A stretch of 43,950 nucleotides of DNA from Deltaproteobacteria bacterium HGW-Deltaproteobacteria-18 (GTDB lineage Bacteria; Desulfobacterota; Desulfovibrionia; Desulfovibrionales; Desulfomicrobiaceae): positions 1 to 43,950 of the forward strand of contig PHBE01000023.1 in NCBI GenBank assembly GCA_002841885.1, read 5' to 3'. Position numbers and translations under genes: made by a program. Under the pieces are notes generated by a model, which saw nothing but the letters and a program-made list of their open reading frames with translations, was not told the origin of the DNA and searched no databases. Below are positions 24,174-32,987 of the stretch, piece after piece (the stretch's first letter is position 1; every line of letters starts with the position of its first letter).

Positions 24174-25898
24174 ATGTCAGATACCCAGGCCGACTGGAAA
24201 CTCAAAACTCCGGCTCCCGAAGCCGCGCAAACCTCTGCCCAGCAGCGAGGCATCGCCGAACGCCTTGAAGTGAGCCCCCTTCTGGTTCACCTGATGTCCC
24301 TGCGCGGTCTGGTCTGTGAATCCGACATGGACAAGTTTCTGAGTCCCGGCCTTCGTTATATGCATCCGCTGGAAAAATGGCCCGGCATCGAGGCCGGTGC
24401 GACCCTGATCTGCAAAGCCGTCGAGGAAAACCGCAGGATCGCGGTCTGGGGCGACTACGACGTGGACGGGATCACGGCCACAACGCTGGTCAAGGACTTC
24501 ATGGCCCGCCGTGGCGTCGAAATCAGTCATTACATCCCCGACAGGCTCGACTTCGGGTATGGGCTGCATGTGGACGGCATCCGCGAACTGGCCGCCCAGG
24601 GGGTCGGGCTGCTTTTGACCGTCGATTGCGGCATCGCCAACAACGAGGAGATTCGCGAAGCCAGGGCGCTGGGGATGCAGGTCATCGTCACCGACCATCA
24701 TCTCCCCGGTCAGGAACTGCCCGAGGCCGAGGTCATCATCAACCCCAAGCTTGAAGGATGGCCCACTCCCAACCTTGCGGGGGTAGGTGTGGCCTTCCTG
24801 CTCATGGGCGCGGTCAACCGGCTCCTTCCCGGGGATGCGACTGACATCCGCGATTTTCTTGATCTGGTCGCCCTTGGTACCGTCGCCGATGTTGTGCCCC
24901 TGGATGAACAGAACAGAATCCTGGTCAAGAACGGGCTTCTGCTGATCAAGGAAGGCCGCCGTCCCGGCATCCAGGCCCTCAAGGAAATCAGCGGCCTGGC
25001 GCCGGACGACAATGTTGGCACGGGCTCCATAGGCTTTGCCCTTGCACCCCGCATCAATGCCGCAGGCCGCATCGGCGACCCGGACCTTGCCGTGCGAATG
25101 CTGCTGGCGCAAGACCCGGAAGAAGCCCGCCAACTCGCCACAAAACTCGACAAGCTCAACGCCAAGCGCAAACTCGAAGAACAGCGCATCCTGGAAGAGG
25201 CCATCGCCCAGGCCGAATCGCAACTTCACCTGCCAGGGCTGGTGCTGCACTCCGAACACTGGCACTCCGGCATCATCGGCATCGTGGCCTCGCGCATCGT
25301 GGAGCGCTTTCATCGCCCCTGCCTGATCCTGACCAAGGAGAACGGAATCTTCAAGGGTTCGGGCCGGTCCACCCCGTCCTTCGACCTGTACCAGGCTCTC
25401 TTGTCCTGCAAACAGTGTCTCTACAAATTTGGCGGCCACCGCCAGGCCGCAGGGCTCAAGCTCGAACCCTTCCAGCTGGCAAATCTGAAAAACCTTTTTG
25501 CCTGGGCCGTGGAAGAACAGTTGGGCTCAAACCCCGCGCCGCCGGTCCTGGAACTGGACGCGGAACTGCCCTTTGCCTTGATAACGGCCACATTGCTTAA
25601 AGAACTCGAGCTCTTGCAGCCCTTTGGTCAAGGCAACCCGAGGCCCATTTTCCTGTCCCCTCCGCTCAACATCCTCAAGCATCGTTTTTTCAGTCAGAAA
25701 AAACATCTGGAGCTGCACCTGTCTGATTCCAGTGACGGCACGAACATGCGTGCCGTAGCCTGGCGACAGGGTGAACGCTGGCAGGACGCCTCTTTCACGG
25801 GCAGGCAAATCAAAATCGCCTACACTCCGCGTCTTTCGAAATTCAACGGACTGCAACAAATCGAACTGGCCGTGCAGGATATCCTCTCACTGGAATGA
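24174..25898 (+). CDS. recJ: Single-stranded-DNA-specific exonuclease RecJ
   Basis: A 574-residue DHH-family 5'-3' exonuclease used in recombination and repair. WGDYDVDGITATTLVKDF is motif I, LLTVDCGIANNEEI motif II and VTDHHLPGQELP the DHH motif. The DHHA1 domain shows SGIIGIVASRIVERFHRPC, FKGSGRSTPSFDLYQAL and KFGGHRQAAGLKL. The OB fold lies at the C terminus. The frame is open to a TTG at 24090. The ATG at 24174 has GGAAG ten bases upstream and yields almost the E. coli length; the ATG at 24165 sits too close to that SD. Confidence 0.94.
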   Translation: MSDTQADWKLKTPAPEAAQTSAQQRGIAERLEVSPLLVHLMSLRGLVCESDMDKFLSPGLRYMHPLEKWPGIEAGATLICKAVEENRRIAVWGDYDVDGITATTLVKDFMARRGVEISHYIPDRLDFGYGLHVDGIRELAAQGVGLLLTVDCGIANNEEIREARALGMQVIVTDHHLPGQELPEAEVIINPKLEGWPTPNLAGVGVAFLLMGAVNRLLPGDATDIRDFLDLVALGTVADVVPLDEQNRILVKNGLLLIKEGRRPGIQALKEISGLAPDDNVGTGSIGFALAPRINAAGRIGDPDLAVRMLLAQDPEEARQLATKLDKLNAKRKLEEQRILEEAIAQAESQLHLPGLVLHSEHWHSGIIGIVASRIVERFHRPCLILTKENGIFKGSGRSTPSFDLYQALLSCKQCLYKFGGHRQAAGLKLEPFQLANLKNLFAWAVEEQLGSNPAPPVLELDAELPFALITATLLKELELLQPFGQGNPRPIFLSPPLNILKHRFFSQKKHLELHLSDSSDGTNMRAVAWRQGERWQDASFTGRQIKIAYTPRLSKFNGLQQIELAVQDILSLE

Positions 25899-25957
25899 GC
25901 AGACTTTTCTTTATCGCCAAAAGCACGTAGACAGCTGCAAAAATCATGGAGGAATAT

Positions 25958-26332
25958 ATGAAACGCCTCAGGAGTTTATTGATTGTTCTCGTACTGTTGA
26001 GCACGGGATGCGCGGCATTGGTGGTCGGAGGCGCGGCAGCGGTCGGAACGTATACATATGTTGCAGGACAGTTGCAGCGGACCTACAACGCCAATCTCGA
26101 CGCCACGTACCAGGCCACGCTGGCCGGATGCGAAGCGCTTGGGTTGCCCGTTCAGGACAGGCAAAAACAGCTCAGCAAAGCTTTGGTCAAGGTCATAGAC
26201 GGAGACCGTGATGTCTGGATATCGCTTACCGCTCAAAGCTCCACAACCACCGAAGTCTCCATCCGAGTGGGCTATCTTGGTGATGAGCTTGCGTCGCGGC
26301 GCATCCACGAAGCAATTCAGGCCCGGCTCTAA
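25958..26332 (+). CDS. Small DUF3568-like lipoprotein
   Basis: A 124-residue predicted lipoprotein: leader KRLRSLLIVLVLLSTGC with the lipobox Cys at about 18, then an Ala/Gly/Val-rich stretch and a compact domain with RTYNANLDATYQATLAGCEA and VSIRVGYLGDELASRRIHE. This matches the DUF3568 pattern as I remember it; function unknown. The ATG at 25958 follows GGAGG at an ideal distance; an ATG at 25946 overlaps that SD and is rejected. It is 59 bases after recJ and ends in a strong terminator. Confidence 0.8.
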   Translation: MKRLRSLLIVLVLLSTGCAALVVGGAAAVGTYTYVAGQLQRTYNANLDATYQATLAGCEALGLPVQDRQKQLSKALVKVIDGDRDVWISLTAQSSTTTEVSIRVGYLGDELASRRIHEAIQARL

Positions 26333-26336
26333 AAAC

Positions 26337-26365
26337 GTTAAGCCCCCGACCAGCGGGGGCTTAAC
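26337..26365. terminator. Bidirectional rho-independent terminator
   Basis: A perfect 12-bp stem, GTTAAGCCCCCG (26337-26348) with CGGGGGCTTAAC (26354-26365), and a five-base loop. On the minus strand it is followed by G and TTTTT; on the plus strand by AGTATATTTT. It separates the converging lipoprotein gene and the selenium operon. Confidence 0.93.
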
Positions 26366-26390
26366 AGTATATTTTGGGCCGCTACGCCCT

Positions 26391-27890
26391 TCAAACCCAG
26401 GCAAAACGCATGGCCTGCATGAAAGCGGGGCCGAAATCATCCCTTTCGATCAGCCCTTCCAAGACCACCCGACCCGGCAAGCAGGCAAGCCAGTCGCGGA
26501 TATCCTCCCGCTCCAGCGCCAGAAGAGTTCCAGCCAGAGCCGTGTTTCCGGCCACCTCTATTTTCTCCCGCCATGCCTCCGGCAAAAAACCCAGCGTGAT
26601 CAAGTCGGAAGGCTCCGCGTGCTCTCCCAAAGCCCCGGCCAGATAAATCCGAGCCACATCTGCTTCCTGCAGGCCCGCACGCCGGACCAGGCTTCTCAGC
26701 GCCACGTTGACTCCCGCCTTGGCCTTCAAAAATTCTTCGACATCACGCTCCGCCACGAACACCCCTGGTTCGAGGTCGAGAATACGGCCGACCCTGTGAG
26801 TGCGGATGCGCTGTGATATCTTGCGGGCCAAGGGCATCGTCGCGTCCCGAAAATGGCCAGCCTCATCGATCACGCCAAGACGCCGCAGCAGAGCCAATAT
26901 GGACGCGTAGCCCGTCCCGGAGACGCCGCTCAAAGGCGTCCCGAACCATTGAAGACCCGTTGGCCCAAGAGAGACGCGACTGAGCACGTGCTCTCCCGCC
27001 GCGGCTCCGCAGCACAGGCCCACGCCTTCGATGGCCGGCCCCATGGGCACGCTGCAGGCAAAAAAATGTTCTGCGTCCAGCGCCAGGACGAATTCACCGT
27101 TCGTGCCCAGATCGGCAAGAAGAAAAGGGTAGTCAGGCTCGAGAGTTGAAATATAAGCGAGGCCAGCGCTGATGTCGGCACCGATAAAGGGGCCGAGCAG
27201 GGGCGGAATATAGGCGGCAGGCAAATTGTCATCGATACGGACAGTCTCGCCGCCGCGCCATGGCAGACTGTACGGCGCATAGGCCAAGCCGTTAAGCGAT
27301 ACGTCCAGGAGGAGCCCTATCATGGTGCTGTTCCCGCAGACGGCCAGGGAAAGGGCTCCGCTCTGTCGCACCAAATCCTGCATCAACTGAATGGCCGATT
27401 GACGCAGATGATCACGCGCCGCATCCGAAGAGAGCGCGTATCTCAGCCTGGACATGACCTCGCTGCCAACACCCATCTGCGGATTGATCGTGGCAAACTC
27501 CGGACTATGGCCCGCACTGGAGCACAACGACCATTTGATCCGAGTGGTGCCGATATCAACGGCAAGGCCCTCACCGCGCACACCGCCAAGCATGACCGGA
27601 GCAGACACGGGCACTTCAATACTGCAAGGCTCAGTCACCAGATGCTTGCAGCCCAGTCGCCAGCCATCCGCCAATTCTTCAGCGCCAAGCCTCGTCTGGT
27701 CATCAGGGCACGGCAGAGGGGGGGCTTCAAGAAATCGAATCCTGCATTTGCCGCAAAGCCCGGTGCCTGCGCACAGTTCGCGGCCCCGACTGATGCCGGT
27801 CTCAAAAAGCAGGTGCAAAAACGGCTGACCGGGTCGGGCCTGGACCGAAACCGCAATTGCACCGGCCTGATGGATGTCGACTCTCAGCAC
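26391..27890 (-). CDS. 2Fe-2S ferredoxin/ASKHA-domain protein, RACE-like (DUF4445)
   Basis: A 499-residue protein. Residues 1-95 are a plant-type ferredoxin domain with cysteines 40, 46, 49 and 81 (ELCAGTGLCGKCRI, GWRLGCKH). The rest is an ASKHA ATPase fold: GLAVDIGTTRIKWSLC phosphate loop, LLADLGTNGEFVLAL second loop, then a CCGAAAGEHVLSRV region. This is the layout of reductive activators of corrinoid-dependent methyltransferases, which use ATP to return cobalamin to Co(I). No corrinoid protein or methyltransferase is nearby. The GTG start at 27890 lies inside the last seven bases of selD with AAAGG upstream, so it is translationally coupled to selD. Confidence 0.82.
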   Translation of the reverse strand: MLRVDIHQAGAIAVSVQARPGQPFLHLLFETGISRGRELCAGTGLCGKCRIRFLEAPPLPCPDDQTRLGAEELADGWRLGCKHLVTEPCSIEVPVSAPVMLGGVRGEGLAVDIGTTRIKWSLCSSAGHSPEFATINPQMGVGSEVMSRLRYALSSDAARDHLRQSAIQLMQDLVRQSGALSLAVCGNSTMIGLLLDVSLNGLAYAPYSLPWRGGETVRIDDNLPAAYIPPLLGPFIGADISAGLAYISTLEPDYPFLLADLGTNGEFVLALDAEHFFACSVPMGPAIEGVGLCCGAAAGEHVLSRVSLGPTGLQWFGTPLSGVSGTGYASILALLRRLGVIDEAGHFRDATMPLARKISQRIRTHRVGRILDLEPGVFVAERDVEEFLKAKAGVNVALRSLVRRAGLQEADVARIYLAGALGEHAEPSDLITLGFLPEAWREKIEVAGNTALAGTLLALEREDIRDWLACLPGRVVLEGLIERDDFGPAFMQAMRFAWV

Positions 27891-28930
27891 AGCATAAGCC
27901 TTTTTCCATCAGCTCGCGGCGGCTCCACAACCCCGATCTCGGCAACCATCTCGCCTCGGTCACGCAGCCACTCCCGCACATCACCAAGCACGTCAGATGG
28001 CACGCCGAGGAGCATTCCGCCCGAGGTCTGAGCATCGTACATGAGGTCAAGCAGGACGGGATCAAGAGCCGTCGAGGCTTCAACCGTCTTGTGACAAAAA
28101 TGCTTGTTGGCGTGACTGCCAAGCGGCAAAAGACCGACGCGGGCGAGATCCAGAGCGTGATCCATGATGGGAACGGAAGAGACATCAATGGATATCGAGC
28201 AGTCAGAGGCTGTCGCCATTTCAAGGACATGTCCCCCAAGACCGAAACCAGTGATGTCCGTTGCGGCCTTGAGACCGAATCTGGCGACCGCTTCGCCCGG
28301 AACGCGGTTGAGGCGTGCGGCCCAGCGATACACGTCTTCCTCAAATCCGTCGCATCCCTCCCACTGTGCCTTGATGGCTGTGGCCAGAACGCCTGTGCCT
28401 ATCGGCTTGGTCAAAAGAAGCACGTCCCCGGGCCTAAGCCCGGCGTTAGTGGCGTATCTGTCTGGGTCGACGATGCCCGTAACCGACAACCCGTACTTGA
28501 TCTCTTTGTCCTGAACGCTATGGCCACCGACCAGCATGGCACCGGCTTCCTGGACCTTGAGCAGTCCTCCGCGCAGGATTTCGCGAAGAATCGAAACATC
28601 CATGGTCGCGATGGGAAAACACACTATGTTCATGGCTACATACGGGACGCCGCCCATGGCATAAACATCGGAAAGAGAGTTGGCAGCCGCGATTTGGCCG
28701 AACCTGAACGGGTCATTTACTATGGGCGTAAAGAAATCCAGCGTCTGGACCAGCGCCTTTCCAGCAGGAAATCTGACAATGGCGGCATCTTCGCTGTTTC
28801 CCATCCCGGTAAGAATCCGTTCATCGCCCTCGAAATTCAGTCCGAGCAATGCCTGCTCCAAGTCCCCTGGAGCCAATTTGGCAGCTCAACCGGCGGCGCT
28901 GACCGTTTGAACCAATGGAGTGTTTTTCAC
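27884..28930 (-). CDS. selD: Selenide, water dikinase (selenophosphate synthetase), selenocysteine-containing
   Basis: A 348-residue enzyme that makes selenophosphate from selenide and ATP for selenocysteine and selenouridine synthesis. The frame starts at GTG 28930 (GAGGT seven bases upstream) and overlaps the LysR stop as GTGA. Codon 15 is TGA (28886-28888), in the context SAAGUAAKLAPGDLE. Position 15 is the catalytic Cys/Sec site and Lys18 the neighbouring essential lysine. Reading on gives a full SelD: QTLDFFTPIVNDPFRFGQIA, NSLSDVYAMGGVP, LVGGHSVQDKEIKYGLSVTG, TDITGFGLGGH. A call starting after the TGA would have to use a TTG (28876) and would lose the active site. A SECIS-like hairpin follows the TGA. 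Confidence 0.93.
28850..28888 (-). promoter_or_regulatory. Bacterial SECIS-like element with Sec UGA in selD
   Basis: The TGA (28888-28886) is followed after 12 bases by a perfect 6-bp stem, GCTCCA (28873-28868) with TGGAGC (28860-28855), and a seven-base loop GGGGACT. A lower 4-bp stem, TGCC (28883-28880) with GGCA (28853-28850), closes an internal loop. Spacing and a G-rich apical loop agree with the known bacterial SECIS layout bound by SelB. Confidence 0.8.
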
Positions 28931-29844
28931 GATTTTGACCTCACAGCAATGTTCTGAGCGTTGTTCTTCAAAAAGTCTATGAGCTTGATTGCGGCAGGAA
29001 ACAGGGATCTCTTCTTGTTGAAAACAACATGGAAGGATCGCTCCAACTGCAATCCGGGCAGGTCAACGGCCATAAGGGATCCCGTTTCAAGCTCATCATG
29101 GATGGTGATGGCGGAGGTGATGGACGCCCCCATGCCAGCGGAAAGACAGCGAGACATGGCACCGGCGTTTCGGACCATGATGACCGTTCGCAAGGAATGG
29201 ATGTCGATCCCGAACTTTGCGAGACTCTCAGCCATGGCCACACGCGTTCCTGAGCCCTCCTCACGCATGACCCAGGGCAGGGATCGCAACAAATCTTCCA
29301 CCGTCTGATGACGGTGTTTTTCATACAGCGACGGTGTCATGGCCAGAACAAGAGAATCGCTGGCGATCTTTTGATAGTGAAGATCGGGAGATTCAAATAC
29401 AGCGCCAACCACACCCAGCATCAACCCGTTGTCACGTACCTGCGTAACGATATCTTCGGAATCGCCTATGCGCAGATCCATTATCACTTCCGGGTACTTC
29501 TTCCAAAATTTTGCGAGGATTTCCGGCATGATGTAATTCGCAGGAATGGTGCTTCCGCCCAGATCAAGCTTGCCGGTAATGCGGTCCTGAAGCTTTCTGA
29601 GCTCGGAAATCGCCAGTTCGGATGCTTCAAATATTTTCTTGGCGTGTTCGTAGAGCACTTCGCCTGCCTTGGTAGGAACTACACTGCGCCCAATTCGGTC
29701 AAATAACTGGACTTCAAGTTCCTGTTCAAGCGAGGCCACATGTGCACTGATTGTCGGTTGAGAGAGATAGAGTGACTTTCCTGCCTTGGAAAAACTGCAG
29801 TGCTCGTAAACCTTCGAAAAAGCTTCGATTTTGCGGATGTCCAT
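28927..29844 (-). CDS. LysR-type regulator, probably of the selenium-metabolism subgroup
   Basis: A 305-residue LysR protein. The winged helix-turn-helix covers about residues 1-60 (FSKAGKSLYLSQPTISAHV), followed by the linker helix and a periplasmic-binding-protein-like effector domain (LDLGGSTIPANYIMPEILAK, VMREEGSGTRVAMAESL, AGMGASITS). The N terminus MDIRKIEAF and linkage to selD fit what I recall of a LysR group tied to selenium metabolism. The frame opens at 29880, but the ATG at 29844 is the family start. Its stop overlaps the selD GTG by four bases. The effector and DNA site are unknown. Confidence 0.85.
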   Translation of the reverse strand: MDIRKIEAFSKVYEHCSFSKAGKSLYLSQPTISAHVASLEQELEVQLFDRIGRSVVPTKAGEVLYEHAKKIFEASELAISELRKLQDRITGKLDLGGSTIPANYIMPEILAKFWKKYPEVIMDLRIGDSEDIVTQVRDNGLMLGVVGAVFESPDLHYQKIASDSLVLAMTPSLYEKHRHQTVEDLLRSLPWVMREEGSGTRVAMAESLAKFGIDIHSLRTVIMVRNAGAMSRCLSAGMGASITSAITIHDELETGSLMAVDLPGLQLERSFHVVFNKKRSLFPAAIKLIDFLKNNAQNIAVRSKS

Positions 29845-29858
29845 ATATGCCCATTCCT

Positions 29859-29888
29859 GGTATAGATAAAAACGATACATCAGGGCAA
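29859..29888 (-). promoter_or_regulatory. Possible promoter of the LysR-selD-RACE operon
   Basis: Read on the minus strand: TTGCCC (29888-29883), 18 bases, TATACC (29864-29859). It sits between the rplQ terminator and the LysR start. Match to consensus is moderate. Confidence 0.3.
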
Positions 29889-29911
29889 AAAATAAGGCAG
29901 CTTGGCTGCCT
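29886..29911 (-). terminator. Rho-independent terminator of the ribosomal protein cluster
   Basis: On the minus strand AGGCAGC (29911-29905) pairs with GCTGCCT (29901-29895) across a three-base loop, followed by TATTTTTT. It lies 19 bases after the rplQ stop. Confidence 0.9.
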
Positions 29912-29929
29912 CATTTTCTTTCGATATAT

Positions 29930-30352
29930 CTATGCTTCTTCAGTAGATGCTGAGGCTGCTGCCTCGGAACCTGCTGTTTCAGCAAACTTGTCACTCAAAC
30001 GTGTGAATTCGATAAGCGCCATGGGGGCACTGTCGCCGACACGAGGAATACCGAACTTGACGACTCTTGTGTAGCCGCCGGGGACATCCTTGAAGCGGGG
30101 ACCAATCTCATCAAACAGCTTTTTGACGCTGTGATGACTGCCCAGAACCGTATAGGCCTGTCTGCGAGCATGCAGAGTGTCCTGAAGTGCCATCGTGATG
30201 AGCTTGTCAGCAAAGATGCTCAGTTCCTTGGCCTTGGCTTCAGTCGTACGAATCCGCTCATGTTCAACCAAGGAGCGAACCATATTCTTCATCAGGGCTT
30301 TGCGGTGTTCCCACGTACGCCCCAGTTTTCGACCAGCTTTTCTATGCCTCAT
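29930..30352 (-). CDS. rplQ: 50S ribosomal protein L17
   Basis: A 140-residue protein near the peptide exit tunnel. [40 protein letters not shown] and [20 protein letters not shown] are family signatures. An Ala/Ser/Glu-rich tail of about 20 residues extends past the usual end. The start overlaps the rpoA stop by 11 bases. Last gene of the alpha operon. Confidence 0.97.
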   Translation of the reverse strand: MRHRKAGRKLGRTWEHRKALMKNMVRSLVEHERIRTTEAKAKELSIFADKLITMALQDTLHARRQAYTVLGSHHSVKKLFDEIGPRFKDVPGGYTRVVKFGIPRVGDSAPMALIEFTRLSDKFAETAGSEAAASASTEEA

Positions 30353-31388
30353 CTTCTTCGTTCCTCTTTAACCAATCCTGGTACAATTCGTCAAAATTAT
30401 CGACTCTGATTCCGAAATCAAGTCCCATGCTCTCAAGAACCCGGCGAATGTCTTCCAGAGACTTCCGACCAAAATTCTTGGTCTTCAGTAAATCGGCCTC
30501 GGTCTTCTGGACCAGTTCGCCGACGATATGGATCCCTGCGCTTTTAAGGCAGTTGCTCGCTCTCACGGGAAGTTCAAGATCTTCGATGTTCTTGAAGAGA
30601 TTTTCGTTGATCTTGTCCTGGGGCTTGGATTTGGCCTTCTCAATATCAGCGGAGCCTTCATCGAAATTGATAAAGACGGTCAGCTGCTCTTTCAGAATCT
30701 TGGCGCTGAAAGCCAAGGCATCGTCCGGAGTGAGGGAGCCGTCGGTCCAAACCTCGATGATCAATTTGTCATAATTGGTCATCTGGCCGACACGAGCCTG
30801 CTCTACCGCATAAGCAACCTTGCGGATGGGAGAAAAGCTCGAGTCCAGGGTGATAACGCCGATCTCGTTGTCCAGATCCTCGTGCATCTCGGCAGGAACA
30901 TAGCCCTTGCCCATGCGGAACTCGAGATTCATGACCAAATCGATATCTTCGGAAAGAGTCGCGATATGCAAATCAGGATTGAGAATCTTAATATGCTGAT
31001 TTTCAACAATTGCAGACGCCGTGACCTCGCCTTTGGCATTGGCAATGAGCTGAACCCGCTGTGGCTCGGGAGTGTTCATAGCCACACGCAATTGCTTCAG
31101 GTTCAGAACAATGTCGGTAATATCTTCATTGACCCCGGGGATGGTCGTGAATTCATGCTGAATGCCCTGAATATTGACCGAAACCGGAGCCGCGCCCTGA
31201 AGAGAAGAAAGAAGAACCCGGCGCAGTGCATTTCCGATCGTGGTACCGAAACCTCTTTCCAGAGGTTCGCAGATAAATCGACCGTACATGTCATCGCATT
31301 TCGGATCTTTTTCAAGTTGTTCCGGCCTGACAAGCTCTGCCCAATTTCGGACGTAAACTTTTTTGTCTCCGCTATACGTAGAACTCAT
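30342..31388 (-). CDS. rpoA: DNA-directed RNA polymerase alpha subunit
   Basis: A 348-residue subunit whose dimer nucleates RNA polymerase assembly. The N-terminal domain shows [20 protein letters not shown] and [20 protein letters not shown]. The C-terminal domain ([40 protein letters not shown]) contacts UP elements and activators. Length is somewhat above the E. coli 329, mainly in the N-terminal extension and the tail. It is 12 bases downstream of rpsD. Confidence 0.98.
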   Translation of the reverse strand: MSSTYSGDKKVYVRNWAELVRPEQLEKDPKCDDMYGRFICEPLERGFGTTIGNALRRVLLSSLQGAAPVSVNIQGIQHEFTTIPGVNEDITDIVLNLKQLRVAMNTPEPQRVQLIANAKGEVTASAIVENQHIKILNPDLHIATLSEDIDLVMNLEFRMGKGYVPAEMHEDLDNEIGVITLDSSFSPIRKVAYAVEQARVGQMTNYDKLIIEVWTDGSLTPDDALAFSAKILKEQLTVFINFDEGSADIEKAKSKPQDKINENLFKNIEDLELPVRASNCLKSAGIHIVGELVQKTEADLLKTKNFGRKSLEDIRRVLESMGLDFGIRVDNFDELYQDWLKRNEEDEA

Positions 31389-31400
31389 GTTTACCGCCCT

Positions 31401-32027
31401 TTATTTGGAGTAGAGTTCAACAATCAACTGCTCTGTCATGGGGAACGTGATATCTTCTCTGGTGGGAAGAGCCTTTACAGATCCCTTGAGGGCAGGTGCA
31501 TCGATCTCGAGCCATGCAGGTACGCCACGACGAGCGACAACTTCCAGAGCCTCGGTGATTACAAGGTTCTTCTTGGTGCGATCCCGCACCTCAAGAACGT
31601 CACCGGACTTCATCTGAATCGAAGGCACATTGATGCGACGTCCGTTGAGGGTGAACAGACCGTGACGAACCATCTGACGAGCCTGGCTGCGCGAATTAGC
31701 AAAACCGAGCTTGTAGGCAACGTTGTCGATACGCGTTTCAAGCAACATCAACAAATTGGTGCCGGTGATTCCCTTGCGACGCTCGGCTTCCTCGAAATAT
31801 CTGCGGAACTGACCTTCAAGGATACCGTACATCTTTCTAACTTTCTGCTTCTCACGGAGCTGCAAGGCGTAATCACTAGGCTTTTTGCGAGCCTTTCCAT
31901 GGTCGCCGGGCGCATAGGCGCGACGCTCGAAAGCACACTTATCAGTATAACATCTATCGCCTTTGAGAAAAAGCTTTCCGCCTTCTCTTCGGCATATTCT
32001 GCACTTAGGGCCTGTATATCTAGCCAA
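31401..32027 (-). CDS. rpsD: 30S ribosomal protein S4, zinc-binding type
   Basis: A 208-residue primary 16S rRNA binder. The N-terminal domain keeps four cysteines, 9, 12, 26 and 31 ([16 protein letters not shown]), as in zinc-containing S4. The S4 RNA-binding domain follows ([40 protein letters not shown]). In many bacteria S4 represses the alpha operon translationally; no leader pseudoknot could be recognised here. Confidence 0.97.
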   Translation of the reverse strand: MARYTGPKCRICRREGGKLFLKGDRCYTDKCAFERRAYAPGDHGKARKKPSDYALQLREKQKVRKMYGILEGQFRRYFEEAERRKGITGTNLLMLLETRIDNVAYKLGFANSRSQARQMVRHGLFTLNGRRINVPSIQMKSGDVLEVRDRTKKNLVITEALEVVARRGVPAWLEIDAPALKGSVKALPTREDITFPMTEQLIVELYSK

Positions 32028-32039
32028 GGTAAATTCCCC

Positions 32040-32429
32040 CTATACTCTACGACGTTTGGGCGGACGGCAGCCGTTATGCGGAATGGGTGTCACGTCGCGG
32101 ATAAAAGCGACGCGCAAACCTACAGCATTGATTGCACGCATTGCGGACTCGCGTCCAGAGCCAGGTCCTTTCACGAGAATGCCTACAGATCGCATTCCGC
32201 ATTCCATGGCCTTGCGGGCAGCGGTTTCAGCGGCCTTCTGGGCTGCGAAAGGGGTGTTCTTACGGGAACCCTTGAAACCGGAAGCGCCGGAACTTGCCCA
32301 GCTGATTACGTTACCCGTCGGATCTGTGAAGGTAATAATCGTATTATTGAAGGTGCTGTTCACATGAGCAATACCCGTGGGGATATTTCTCTTTTCCTTT
32401 TTCTTGATTACTCTCTGCGGTCTTGCCAT
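32040..32429 (-). CDS. rpsK: 30S ribosomal protein S11
   Basis: A 129-residue protein of the 30S platform. [39 protein letters not shown] and the C-terminal [18 protein letters not shown] identify it; length is standard. It lies between rpsM and rpsD in the usual alpha-operon order, with 18- and 12-base gaps. Confidence 0.97.
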   Translation of the reverse strand: MARPQRVIKKKEKRNIPTGIAHVNSTFNNTIITFTDPTGNVISWASSGASGFKGSRKNTPFAAQKAAETAARKAMECGMRSVGILVKGPGSGRESAMRAINAVGLRVAFIRDVTPIPHNGCRPPKRRRV

Positions 32430-32447
32430 TTGTCTGTCTCCACCCAG

Positions 32448-32819
32448 TTACTTTTTCTTCTTACCAACAATGGCTCTGCGTGGGCCCTTGCGAGTGCGCG
32501 CATTGGTATGCGTGCGCTGACCACGACATGGCAAGCCGCGCCGATGTCTCAAACCTCTATAGCAACCGATATCCATCAGACGCTTGATATTGGCCACGAT
32601 CTCACGGCGCAAATCGCCTTCGACCTTATGACTGGCTTCCAATTCTTTACGAAGCGTGTTGATATCGTCACTAGTGAGATCGTCACTGTTTTTAGTCCAA
32701 TCAATACCTGTAGCATCAAGGATTTTAAGAGCTGTAGCTCGGCCGATGCCATAAATATATGTCAATGCAATATCTAGCCTTTTGTTTCTCGGCAAATCTA
32801 CACCAACTAATCTTGCCAC
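32448..32819 (-). CDS. rpsM: 30S ribosomal protein S13
   Basis: A 123-residue head protein of the small subunit that contacts P-site t[38 protein letters not shown] and [20 protein letters not shown] are diagnostic, as is the basic Lys-rich tail. First gene of the alpha operon proper; the S13 stop is 18 bases before rpsK and its start is 15 bases after the rpmJ stop. Confidence 0.97.
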   Translation of the reverse strand: MARLVGVDLPRNKRLDIALTYIYGIGRATALKILDATGIDWTKNSDDLTSDDINTLRKELEASHKVEGDLRREIVANIKRLMDIGCYRGLRHRRGLPCRGQRTHTNARTRKGPRRAIVGKKKK

Positions 32820-32834
32820 AATATCCCCCTATCC

Positions 32835-32948
32835 TTAACCCTGTCTTTGTTTATGCCGCGTATTGTCACAAATCACTCTAAGCACGCCTTTGCGCTTAAT
32901 AACTTTGCATTTGGGACAAATTTTGCGAACTGAAGGTCTAACTTTCAT
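32835..32948 (-). CDS. rpmJ: 50S ribosomal protein L36, zinc type
   Basis: A 37-residue protein, easily missed for its size. It reads [19 protein letters not shown] and ends in [13 protein letters not shown]. Cys11, Cys14, Cys27 and His32 make the zinc ribbon. GGGGGA precedes the ATG. It sits between map and rpsM. The initiation factor IF-1 gene often found beside it is absent; only 39 bases separate it from map. Confidence 0.96.
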   Translation of the reverse strand: MKVRPSVRKICPKCKVIKRKGVLRVICDNTRHKQRQG

Positions 32949-32987
32949 TGAATCCCCCGAAGATTTTCAATTGAAACTCAAGCCATT

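Noticed and set aside
28927-28957. A separate small gene or attenuator between LysR and selD
   Set aside because: LysR and selD overlap by four bases once the Sec-containing frame is used, so no gap remains.
30528-32777. A very long open frame on the plus strand opposite rpoA, rpsD, rpsK and rpsM
   Set aside because: It is antisense to four certain ribosomal/polymerase genes, has no recognisable domain and arises from their codon bias.
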